Shown in pieces: positions 1-7,709 of a stretch of 64,000 nucleotides of DNA (its first letter is position 1; every line of letters starts with the position of its first letter). The notes beneath the pieces are model-generated. The model was given only the letters and a program-made list of their open reading frames with translations, did no database searches and was not told the DNA's origin. This DNA comes from Burkholderia cepacia (lineage in GTDB: Bacteria > Pseudomonadota > Gammaproteobacteria > Burkholderiales > Burkholderiaceae). Both the position numbers and the translations under genes were made by a program. Where the stretch lies: assembly GCF_001039005.1 (NCBI RefSeq), contig NZ_LDWR01000059.1, positions 56,750 to 120,749 on the forward strand, in the 5' to 3' direction.

Positions 1-819
1 CGCGAGCACGAGCACGACGGCGCCGCCGAGATAACCGTTTCCGCGGGCGCTCACGCGTATCGCGGCGAACCAGGGTCGGGTGGTCGCCAGATACAGCAGG
101 CAACCGTACAGCATGCCGTCGCAGCGCGTCTGCGTATAGAAGAACACCTTGAGCGGATCGGCAAGCAGGTACGGGCGGATCGCGACCGAGACGGCGAGCA
201 GCGTGAGCGCAAGCCACAGCACCCGCTGCCGCGTGGAGCGCGTCAGCATCAGAAACAGCGGGAACACGAGATAGAACTGCTCCTCGACCGACAGGCTCCA
301 GTACTGAGCGAGCGGCACGCCCGGCGCGATCTTGTGATCGGGCAGCCAGAAGTTGAACGTGTACGTGAAGATCGACAGCGCCGCCTGCAGGTTGTAAGTG
401 GTGCCGGCGAAATAGCCGCCCGCGTTCAGGTATGCCCCGCAGGCGACCACGATCAGGATCACGCACCACGCAACCGGCAGGATCCGGAACGCGCGGCGCA
501 CATAGAACGCCTTGACATGCGCCGCGAGCGCGCCCGGATCGGCGCGCAGCGCATCGAATTCGCTCACGATCGTGCGCGAGATGATGTAGCCGGAAATCAC
601 GAAGAACAGGTCGACGCCGGCCCACGCGTTGCTCAGCAGATCCAGCGGGGTCGCGGGCCCGCCGAACTGCATCGTGAACATCCACGGATAGAACACCTGG
701 CGCCAGTGCACGTAGCAAGTCAGGAGCACGGCGATTGCCCGCAGGCGATCCAGCTCCAGGTTGCGCGGCGTCCGCTGCACGATGTGCGCGAGCGCCGAAT
801 GGTCCGGCAATGCCTTCAT
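1..819 (-). CDS. Membrane acyltransferase, acyltransferase-3 family (C-terminus beyond the window)
   Basis: An open frame runs from ATG at 819 to the left window edge (273 codons, no stop), so the C-terminus is missing. The N-terminus reads ELDRLRAIAVLL, then WAGVDLFFVISGYIISR and YYWSLSVEEQF-like YWSLSVEEQFYLVFPL, which are classic signatures of the integral-membrane acyltransferase 3 (OafA/NodX-like) family that moves acyl groups onto sugars or small molecules at the inner membrane. Several hydrophobic helices follow. A GGAGG ribosome site precedes the start. It lies 67 nt after the SDR gene and is the last visible gene of the biosynthetic operon, so a tailoring acylation is inferred. The substrate is unknown. 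Confidence 0.88.
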   Translation of the reverse strand, partial: MKALPDHSALAHIVQRTPRNLELDRLRAIAVLLTCYVHWRQVFYPWMFTMQFGGPATPLDLLSNAWAGVDLFFVISGYIISRTIVSEFDALRADPGALAAHVKAFYVRRAFRILPVAWCVILIVVACGAYLNAGGYFAGTTYNLQAALSIFTYTFNFWLPDHKIAPGVPLAQYWSLSVEEQFYLVFPLFLMLTRSTRQRVLWLALTLLAVSVAIRPYLLADPLKVFFYTQTRCDGMLYGCLLYLATTRPWFAAIRVSARGNGYLGGAVVLVLA

Positions 820-886
820 GATTTCCTCCGTCCGGATAGGGCGGCGCCGGCGCAGCGCATGCGATCCGGCACGCCGGGCCGCGTGA

Positions 887-1636
887 TTACAGCTTGGTGC
901 CGCCGTCTACCTGGACGATGTCGCCCGTGATCCAGCGTGCGCCGTCCGACGCCAGGAACGCGATGACGTCGGCGATGTCTTCCGGCTGCGCCACCCGCTG
1001 CAGCGCCTGGAGCTTGAAGACCTGTTCGCGGCCCGCGTCGCTGCGCACGAATGCCGACATGTCGGTGTCGACGACGCCGGGCGCGACGCCGTTCACGCGA
1101 ATGCCGCGGCTGCCGAGCGCCTGCGCGAAGTGCTTGACGAGCGTGTCGATCGCGCCTTTCGTCGCCGCGTACGCGGAGATCTCGCCCACCGCCGAACGCG
1201 CACCGAGCGACGACAGCAGGACGATGCTGGCGCCCTCGCCCATCAACGGCAGCAACTGCTGGGTCAGGAAGTACGGCGCGCGCACGTTGACCGCGAACAG
1301 CCGGTCGAAATCGTCGACCGACATGTCGTCGATCGACGCGTTCATCGCGATGCCCGCGTTCGCGACCAGAATATCGAGGCGGCCGTCGAGGGCCTCGCGC
1401 GTCGCGGCGGCCAGCGCATGCGGGCCGTCCGCCGTGCCGAGATCGGCCGCGAGCGCATCGGCGCGCCCGCCCGCCGCCCGGATTTCTGCCACCACGGCTT
1501 CCGCTTCCGCCGCCGCGGTCGAGTAATGCACGAGTACGTATGCGTTCTGGCGCGCGAGTGCGAGCGCCGTGGCGCGTCCGATGCCCCGCGACGCACCCGT
1601 GACCAGCGCGGTTTTGTTGCCCAGATGTGATTTCAT
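887..1636 (-). CDS. SDR-family oxidoreductase (FabG-like), first of two in the cluster
   Basis: 249-residue classical short-chain dehydrogenase. The Rossmann motif TGASRGIG lies near the N-terminus, NAG follows in the middle, the catalytic Ser is in LLSSLGA and the YxxxK is YAATKGA. The end is the usual ITGDIVQVDGG. It should be an NAD(P)-dependent alcohol/ketone oxidoreductase in the cytoplasm. I place the start at ATG 1636, which has GGAG upstream; a TTG six codons earlier is less likely. It belongs to the minus-strand operon between the GMC oxidoreductase (114 nt away) and the acyltransferase. The substrate cannot be read from the sequence. Confidence 0.9.
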   Translation of the reverse strand: MKSHLGNKTALVTGASRGIGRATALALARQNAYVLVHYSTAAAEAEAVVAEIRAAGGRADALAADLGTADGPHALAAATREALDGRLDILVANAGIAMNASIDDMSVDDFDRLFAVNVRAPYFLTQQLLPLMGEGASIVLLSSLGARSAVGEISAYAATKGAIDTLVKHFAQALGSRGIRVNGVAPGVVDTDMSAFVRSDAGREQVFKLQALQRVAQPEDIADVIAFLASDGARWITGDIVQVDGGTKL

Positions 1637-1750
1637 CTGCGATGTCTCCAGCAATGAATGGGAAAGAGGCCGCGCAGCGTGCCGATGCGTGCGATGAGCG
1701 GCCCGAAACCGCCGGGGCAGCCCCGGCGTGGAACGTTCGACGCTGCCGAC

Positions 1751-3466
1751 TCAGCAGGCCGCGACCGCAGCCGTCACACCGCTTGCGCGTGCCTCGGCAA
1801 GGAGCTGATTCGCGGCAAGCTGCGCGACGGTCAATACGGAGGGCTGAATGTTGACCGCGGGCACTTCGGGAATCACCGAAGCGTCCACGACGCGCAGGTT
1901 CTGGATGCCCCACACCCGGAACCGTGCATCGACCACGCTCGTGGCGGGATCGCGGCCTGCCGCGCAGCTGCCGACGAAATGCAGGCCAGGCGCGGCGTTC
2001 TGCCGGATGAACGCGAGCTTGTCCGCACGCGTCGCGAGCGGCGCACTCGACTGCAGTCCGCCGTTGTACGGCGCCAGCGCGCGCGCCGCGCCGAGCGCCA
2101 GCGTGCGGTCGAGTGCCGCGATCATCGTGTCGCGGTCGATCGCCTCGGCCAGGTAGTTCGGATCGAGCGCCAGCGGCTGACGCGGGTCCGCGCTGACGAG
2201 CCGGGCCGTTCCCCGGCTGCGCGGCTTCGCGAGGAACGGAATCAGCGTGTAGCCTTCGCCCGCGGCAAGCGAGCCGCCGAACGGATATTGCATGCCGGCC
2301 ACCTGGATGGTCGGCGCGCTGACCGCCGTGCCGCCGTAATACGCCATCGTCGACACGCCGTTCGACACCTGCGGCGCAATCGCCGTGCGGGCCTTGTACG
2401 TGACGCTCAACAGCAAGTGATCGTGGAAGTTGCGGCCGACGGCGGGCATGTCCTGCCGCACCTGGATACCGAGCGGCGCCAGTTGGTCGAGCGGCCCGAG
2501 GCCGGACAGCATCAGCAGTTGCGGCGACACGGCGGTGCCGGCCGACACGATCGTCTCGCGGGTCGCGTGGACCGTGAGCGCGGACGCGCCGAGCCGCACC
2601 TCGACGCCGCGGCAGGCCGTCCCCTGCAGGACCAGCTTCGAAACCACGGCGTTCGACAGGATCGTCAGGTTCGGCCGGGCCAGCGCGGGCGCCAGGAATG
2701 CCTGTGCCGGCCCGGAACGGTGCCCGTCGGCGGTGGCGTTGACTTCGGTCACGCCGGTGCCGTCGAGCCGCCGGCCGGCGTTCAGCTCGATCTGCCCGAG
2801 GCCCGTCGACACGCCGGCCGCGAGATAGGCCGCGGTGAGCGGATGCGCGTCGGCATAACGGCCGACCGTGACGTGGCCGGCGGCGGTGCCGCAGGTGCGC
2901 GAGGCCTGCGTCATCTGCAGGTAGGCGCGATTCAGTTCGGCCGGATTCCATTCCGGACCGACCAGTTGCTGCCACGCGCGATGATCGCGCGGATCGCCGC
3001 GCAGCCAGATCATCGCGTTGATGCTGCCCGAACCGCCCCAGGTCTTCCCGGCCGGCGACGCTTGCTGCCGGCCATCGAGTTGCCCCTGCGGCACGCTCGT
3101 GCGCGCCCAGTCGGTATCGCTGCCGAGATTCCTCAACCAGTCGGCGACCAGTGCGACCTTCGACTGGCCCAGCTGGTTGCTGCCCGCCTCGATCAACAGG
3201 ACCGATGCGCCCGACGCGGACAACCGGTCGGCCAGCAGGCACCCGGCCGACCCGGCGCCGACGATGACGTAGTCGTAGCTGTCGCGCAGTTTCCCGGTCT
3301 GGCTGGCTTCGGCCGCATCGATGAAATGGCTGAACTCGCCGATCCCGGCAGCCCCCGCGCCCAGCGCGGCCAGTTTCCCCAGAAACGCCCGGCGGCCCCC
3401 GGGCCTGCCGGGGTTCGAATCGTTCAGTTGCGGATGCTGCGGATGGTGCTCGGCCTCGTGACTCAT
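1751..3466 (-). CDS. GMC-family FAD oxidoreductase with a Tat-type signal
   Basis: 571 residues. Residues about 25-60 contain RRAFLGKLAALGAGAAG, a twin-arginine motif with a hydrophobic stretch, so export to the periplasm by Tat is likely. The ADP-binding motif VGAGSAGCLLADRL follows, then the two GMC signatures (around GGSGSINAMIWLRG and around SAGTAVSPQLLMLSGLG), the FHDH segment and a C-terminal active-site block with PAVNIQPS. The family (choline dehydrogenase, glucose oxidase, aryl-alcohol oxidase) oxidises alcohols. It is flanked by the two SDR genes. An exported oxidoreductase beside a membrane acyltransferase suggests late tailoring at the envelope, which is inference. Confidence 0.9.
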   Translation of the reverse strand: MSHEAEHHPQHPQLNDSNPGRPGGRRAFLGKLAALGAGAAGIGEFSHFIDAAEASQTGKLRDSYDYVIVGAGSAGCLLADRLSASGASVLLIEAGSNQLGQSKVALVADWLRNLGSDTDWARTSVPQGQLDGRQQASPAGKTWGGSGSINAMIWLRGDPRDHRAWQQLVGPEWNPAELNRAYLQMTQASRTCGTAAGHVTVGRYADAHPLTAAYLAAGVSTGLGQIELNAGRRLDGTGVTEVNATADGHRSGPAQAFLAPALARPNLTILSNAVVSKLVLQGTACRGVEVRLGASALTVHATRETIVSAGTAVSPQLLMLSGLGPLDQLAPLGIQVRQDMPAVGRNFHDHLLLSVTYKARTAIAPQVSNGVSTMAYYGGTAVSAPTIQVAGMQYPFGGSLAAGEGYTLIPFLAKPRSRGTARLVSADPRQPLALDPNYLAEAIDRDTMIAALDRTLALGAARALAPYNGGLQSSAPLATRADKLAFIRQNAAPGLHFVGSCAAGRDPATSVVDARFRVWGIQNLRVVDASVIPEVPAVNIQPSVLTVAQLAANQLLAEARASGVTAAVAAC

Positions 3467-3543
3467 GGTCGTCCCGGCAATTGGAATTGGAGAAGGAAGT
3501 GGAATGAACGGGCGACGCGATCGCGCCGCCCGGTGGACACCGA

Positions 3544-4308
3544 TCAGGTGCGCGTGATCGACACGCCGCCTTCGACGAGCAGCGCCGTTCCCGTCACGAA
3601 GCTCGACAGGTCGGACGCGAGATACAGCGCCGACTTCGCGATCTCTTCCGGATTGGCCATCCGCTTCAGCGCATGAATGCTCTCGACGAACGCCTTCTGC
3701 TCCGGCGTGCTGGCCGCTTCGCGACCCATTTCGGTGTCGGTCCCGCCCGGCATCAGCACGTTGACGCGCAGGCCCGACGGGCCATACTCGGCAGCGAGCG
3801 TCTTGGTCAGGCCGACCAGCCCCGCCTTGCTCGCGGCGTATGCGGCCATACCCGGAAAGCCGACCGTGTGGCCGACGAACGACGACGTGAAGATCAGCGA
3901 GCCGCGCTTGCGCGCGAGCAGCGCCGGAATCTGATACTTCGCGCCGAGGAACGCGCTCGTCAGGTTGGTTTCGAGCGTGTCGCGCCAGCCGTCCAGCGTG
4001 ATGTCGGTGACGCTGCCGAGCGCGCCCATCGTCGCGGCATTGTTGAACGCCACGTCGAGCCCGCCGAACTTGCCGACGGCCAGTTCGACGGCTTCCTTCG
4101 CGCAACGCTCGTCCTTCACGTCGCCCGCCAATGCAATCGCCTTGCCGCCGAATCCGGCGATCTCGTCGACCAGTGCGTTGAGCTGCGCCGCACGGCGCGC
4201 CACCAGGACGACGCTCGCGCCTTCTTTCGCGAACAGCTTCGCCGCCTCGCGGCCGATACCCGAGCTGGCGCCCGTCACGATTGCGGTCTTGTCAGCGAGA
4301 AGAGTCAT
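3544..4308 (-). CDS. SDR-family oxidoreductase, second of two in the cluster
   Basis: 254-residue classical SDR with TGASSGIG, a central NNA motif, catalytic SSFVG serine and YAASKAG, ending GTALLVEGG. Start taken at ATG 4308, preceded by AAGG at a workable distance; an in-frame ATG at 4329 is possible. It lies 66 nt downstream of the cupin gene and 77 nt upstream of the GMC gene in the same operon. It differs clearly from the SDR at 887-1636, so the two are probably separate steps rather than a recent duplication. Substrate unknown. Confidence 0.9.
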   Translation of the reverse strand: MTLLADKTAIVTGASSGIGREAAKLFAKEGASVVLVARRAAQLNALVDEIAGFGGKAIALAGDVKDERCAKEAVELAVGKFGGLDVAFNNAATMGALGSVTDITLDGWRDTLETNLTSAFLGAKYQIPALLARKRGSLIFTSSFVGHTVGFPGMAAYAASKAGLVGLTKTLAAEYGPSGLRVNVLMPGGTDTEMGREAASTPEQKAFVESIHALKRMANPEEIAKSALYLASDLSSFVTGTALLVEGGVSITRT

Positions 4309-4374
4309 TTTCTTTACCTTGATTAGCATTGCGTATTAACAGATCACGCCGGCAGATGCGTCCGGCGCTTTCAC

Positions 4375-5133
4375 TCACGAACCTTCGCCCGATTTGAACA
4401 GCTTGATCAGGCCCGGCAGGTTCTTGCCGAACGGAGCAACGCCCTCCTCGACCTTCTCGGCGTAGCTCCAGAAATCGGTGCTGAACATCATCCCGAATTC
4501 ACGCGCCTCGCTGACGGCCTTCAGCTGCACGATCGGGTTGTTCAGCGCGCCCTTGACGCCCGGCAGCATGGGCTTCGCGATCGACTTGAAGTAACCGAGC
4601 AGCGACTCGCCCGGCGTGTCGGGCGTCCACACCAGTTGCACGACGACGGTCTTGTCCGACACGTTGAGAAAACCGTGGATGTGATTGCGCGGACCGAACA
4701 CGAGGCTGCCCTTCTTCATCGGGATCATCCGGATCGTGTCGCGCCCGGCGATGTTCGGCGGCTGGTCCAGGTCCTTGTACTTCTTCGTGCCCATCAGCAT
4801 CACGATGCCGCCTTCCGGCGCGTAGAACCACTCGTCGGTCAACGTATGCAGGTGCAGCGGCGGCCCCGATCCCGGCGGAATCTCGACCTTCGCCATCAGA
4901 TACCGGCCGCCCGTGCTGTCGCCGGTGCGGACGAACTTGATCGACGCGCCCTCCGGCTCGCCGTTGACGACCAGCGGCTCGGGGTCGTCCTCGACAAGCG
5001 CGAAGGCGGCCGCGTTGGCCTGCGCGTCTTCCGCCCAGTCCGACTCGACGTCGTAATCCGCCCGGTGGTGCTGCGAACCGGCGTGATCGGCCGACCCGGT
5101 CGACGTTTGCGCTTCCTCCAGCATTTCACTCAT
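4375..5133 (-). CDS. Cupin-domain protein
   Basis: 252 residues with one conserved cupin barrel. Motif 1 is PPLHLHTLTDEWFYAPEG (two His and a Glu that normally bind Fe, Mn or Zn), and motif 2 is GPRNHIHGFLN with the last metal-binding His. The first 55 residues are acidic and probably disordered, and the last 80 residues are an extra helical part. It could be a metal-dependent oxygenase or isomerase, or a binding protein. Its start overlaps the end of the flavin monooxygenase gene by 8 nt, indicating translational coupling and a linked step. No specific reaction can be assigned. Confidence 0.85.
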   Translation of the reverse strand: MSEMLEEAQTSTGSADHAGSQHHRADYDVESDWAEDAQANAAAFALVEDDPEPLVVNGEPEGASIKFVRTGDSTGGRYLMAKVEIPPGSGPPLHLHTLTDEWFYAPEGGIVMLMGTKKYKDLDQPPNIAGRDTIRMIPMKKGSLVFGPRNHIHGFLNVSDKTVVVQLVWTPDTPGESLLGYFKSIAKPMLPGVKGALNNPIVQLKAVSEAREFGMMFSTDFWSYAEKVEEGVAPFGKNLPGLIKLFKSGEGS

Positions 5134-6958
5134 GGTCGCTCCTCAGTTGAACTTCCGTGTTAAACCCGTGTGCTGCGCCGGCCGGATGCCGGATCATGTC
5201 GTCGTGGTCAGGCACCCGATGCCCAACGGCGGCCGAACCGGTCGCACGCCCGGCCACTCGATCGAGCAATTCGCCTGCGTGGCGCGGCACGAAGTCGCCT
5301 CGCCACGCGACATGTTGGTCGGGCCGAACCAGGACCAGCCGCCGCTCGTACAACACCGGCGCCGCGTCCGATACGATCTCGACGATCGACAACGGAATGG
5401 CGCGTGCGTGCGCGGCGTCAACGAGCCGCGCCGCGCCGTCGTCGGGCGCTGGCGGTTCGGCCGCCGTCCTCACCCGCAACAACGTGAAACCCGCGCCGAG
5501 CAGGTCGAATACCGAACGGCGCACACCGTCCGCGCCGGTCAGCCACAGGTGCGGCAGACGGCCGCCCGGCACGCTGCTTGGCCGGTAGGTCAGCGGGTCG
5601 TCGTCCGGCGCGATGCCGTCCGGCCAGACGATCGTCGAGCCGTCGTATCGCGCCCCCAGCTCGACGCCGATCGCTTCGAACTGCGCACGAAACGCCTGCA
5701 GTGCTTCGCCCATCCGCGCGCGTGCCGCGTCGCCCTGCGCGCCCGCCGCTTCCACTTCCGCCGGAACCTGCACCTCGCCGACGCGCTGCGTCAGCCGGCG
5801 CGCCGCCGCCGTGTTGCGCAGCGCGATCGGCCGGCGCTCCGCCTCGTAGCTCGCAAGCAATGCCGTGCCGCCCCAGCCTTGCACCGCGCCCGCCAGCTTC
5901 CACGCCAGGTTCGCGGCGTCGTCGATGCCGGTGTTCATGCCGAAACCGCCCGTCGGCGAAAACAGGTGAATGGCGTCGCCGCAGAGGAACACGCGCCCGT
6001 CCGAGTAACGCTCCGCCACCAGCGCGACACCGCCCTGCCACGGCGCGTGAGCGAGCACGTCCACCTCGACCGGCCGGCCGACCCCTTCGCGAATCCGGCG
6101 AATCACCGCCGCATCGTCCGGCAGCCCGTCCTCGTCGTCCGCCTTCGACATCAGCAGAAACTCGTCCGCTCCGTCGAGACTGATCAGCAGCATCCGCGAG
6201 CCGGGCGCCATCACGTTGTACATCCACGACTCGCGCCCCTTGAGCAGTTCGCGATGCAGCGCCGGAATCCGCACATGGCTCGAGATCATCCGGCCGCTCA
6301 GAAACCCGTCGCTCGCACCGCTCGGGCCGAGATAACGAATGCCGAGCGCACGCCGCACGAAACTCTGTCCGCCATCACAGCCGACCAGGTACGCGGCCCG
6401 CCATGACTCGCCCGGCGCCGTGCCATCCGTGACTTGCGCGTCGAGCGTGACACCCGCTTCGTCCTGCTCGAACCGGCTCACGCACCAGCCGAACCGCAAG
6501 TCGATGTTCGGCCGGGTGCGCGCATGGGCGAGCAGGAACTGCTCCACGTACATCTGGTTCGCGCGCAGCAGCGGCTCGGGCACCTGGTCGGTGTCTTCGG
6601 CAGTACGCGCCGCCTGCGTCCGTTCGCACTCCGAACCCATCTCGAGCCGCGCCAACTCCCAGTCGGCGAGCCGCGTGAAATACGCGACATCGCGCGGATG
6701 ATCGGGCGGCAAGCCCAGCGCGCGCACGGCATCCGCTATGCCGAGGCGGCGGTAGTGCTCCATCGTCCGGGAATTGTGCGTGCTTCCCTTCGGATGCCAG
6801 CGGCTGTCCGATTCCCGGTTGAACACGACCGACGCGATGCCATGGCGATCGAGGAACAACGCGAGCAACAGCCCTACCGGGCCGCCGCCCACGATCGCCA
6901 CGGGACGCTCGTGCATCGTTCCGGCCCGGGGGCGCGCTTCACATGCGGCGTTCGACAT
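5126..6958 (-). CDS. FAD-dependent aromatic monooxygenase (group A, PheA/TfdB/MhpA type)
   Basis: 610 residues. The N-terminal FAD motif is AIVGGGPVGLLLALFLDRHG, the DG motif is LVGCDGGQSFVRRALG and the GD motif is VFLCGDAIHLFSPTGGFGMN. A C-terminal thioredoxin-like domain follows, as in phenol 2-monooxygenase. Such enzymes hydroxylate phenols or aminophenols with NAD(P)H and O2. An aromatic substrate fits the upstream aminohydroxybenzoate-type genes. Start chosen at ATG 6958 (CCGGAG upstream, 13 nt after the methyltransferase stop); ATG 6916 is an alternative. Overlaps the cupin gene by 8 nt. Confidence 0.92.
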   Translation of the reverse strand: MSNAACEARPRAGTMHERPVAIVGGGPVGLLLALFLDRHGIASVVFNRESDSRWHPKGSTHNSRTMEHYRRLGIADAVRALGLPPDHPRDVAYFTRLADWELARLEMGSECERTQAARTAEDTDQVPEPLLRANQMYVEQFLLAHARTRPNIDLRFGWCVSRFEQDEAGVTLDAQVTDGTAPGESWRAAYLVGCDGGQSFVRRALGIRYLGPSGASDGFLSGRMISSHVRIPALHRELLKGRESWMYNVMAPGSRMLLISLDGADEFLLMSKADDEDGLPDDAAVIRRIREGVGRPVEVDVLAHAPWQGGVALVAERYSDGRVFLCGDAIHLFSPTGGFGMNTGIDDAANLAWKLAGAVQGWGGTALLASYEAERRPIALRNTAAARRLTQRVGEVQVPAEVEAAGAQGDAARARMGEALQAFRAQFEAIGVELGARYDGSTIVWPDGIAPDDDPLTYRPSSVPGGRLPHLWLTGADGVRRSVFDLLGAGFTLLRVRTAAEPPAPDDGAARLVDAAHARAIPLSIVEIVSDAAPVLYERRLVLVRPDQHVAWRGDFVPRHAGELLDRVAGRATGSAAVGHRVPDHDDMIRHPAGAAHGFNTEVQLRSDHE

Positions 6959-6971
6959 GCACGCTCCGGAT

Positions 6972-7691
6972 TCACGCCGCGTCGACCGCGGACGGCTGCC
7001 CGCCCGGCCACAGCCGCAGGATGTCGTAGCGGTGCGCGCCGGCCCCTTCACCGTAAGCGGACGCCACGATCGTCGACGAGTAGTCGTGTTCGGCCAGCAT
7101 GTCCGTCAGCGCCCGTTCGTCGCCGAGGCTGCTGAAGCCGATCAGCAACTGCCCGTCCGGCGTCAGGTGCTGCGACGCCTCGCGCAGGAACCGGCGATGC
7201 GCGAGGTACCCCGCGTCGCAGAACGCCTGCAGGATCGGCTTCTCGAACACGTAATCTTCCGGGACGAACACGAAATTCGAGTTCCAGAAGATCTGGTCGA
7301 ACCGCTCGCCGGGCTGCAATACGTCGAACAGGTCGCCGTCCCGCGCCGACACCCGGTCCGCCACGCCGTGCAACAGCACGTTGGCCTGCGTGTTGCGCAC
7401 GGCGGCCGCGCTGATGTCCGCGGCGACGACCCGCGCGCAACCGGAGAGGGCGGCCATCACCGACGTCACGCCTGCGCCGCAGCCGATTTCGAGAAAGCTG
7501 CCTCCGCGGCGGTACGGCAGGTGCCGCGTGAAGATGCCCGTCGACTGAAAATGCGTCGGCGGGAACACCCCCGCATGCACTTCGAAACTGCGGCCGTCGC
7601 ACACGTAGTGGACGATGCCGTCCGCCTCGGCGGCGGCCAGCCGGCGCCGCACCGATGCAAACGCGTCGGATTCGTAGTCTTGATCGTTCAT
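6972..7691 (-). CDS. Class I SAM-dependent methyltransferase
   Basis: 239 residues. Motif I is FLEIGCGAGVTSVMAAL, motif II carries VVAADIS and the motif IV position reads FWNSNFVF, an NPPF-like variant found in the HemK/MTS group that methylates amide or amino nitrogen or carbon. Later motifs include LTPDGQLLIGFSS. It sits 18 nt downstream of the oxygenase-ligase fusion and 13 nt upstream of the flavin monooxygenase gene. N- or O-methylation of an aromatic intermediate is a reasonable inference, but the acceptor is not identifiable. Confidence 0.85.
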   Translation of the reverse strand: MNDQDYESDAFASVRRRLAAAEADGIVHYVCDGRSFEVHAGVFPPTHFQSTGIFTRHLPYRRGGSFLEIGCGAGVTSVMAALSGCARVVAADISAAAVRNTQANVLLHGVADRVSARDGDLFDVLQPGERFDQIFWNSNFVFVPEDYVFEKPILQAFCDAGYLAHRRFLREASQHLTPDGQLLIGFSSLGDERALTDMLAEHDYSSTIVASAYGEGAGAHRYDILRLWPGGQPSAVDAA

Positions 7692-7709
7692 GTGTCGCCT
7701 ATCCGTTGT

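Noticed and set aside
816..3242. 808-codon minus-strand frame over the SDR and GMC genes
   Set aside because: Out-of-frame shadow; the real genes are in other frames with clear motifs.
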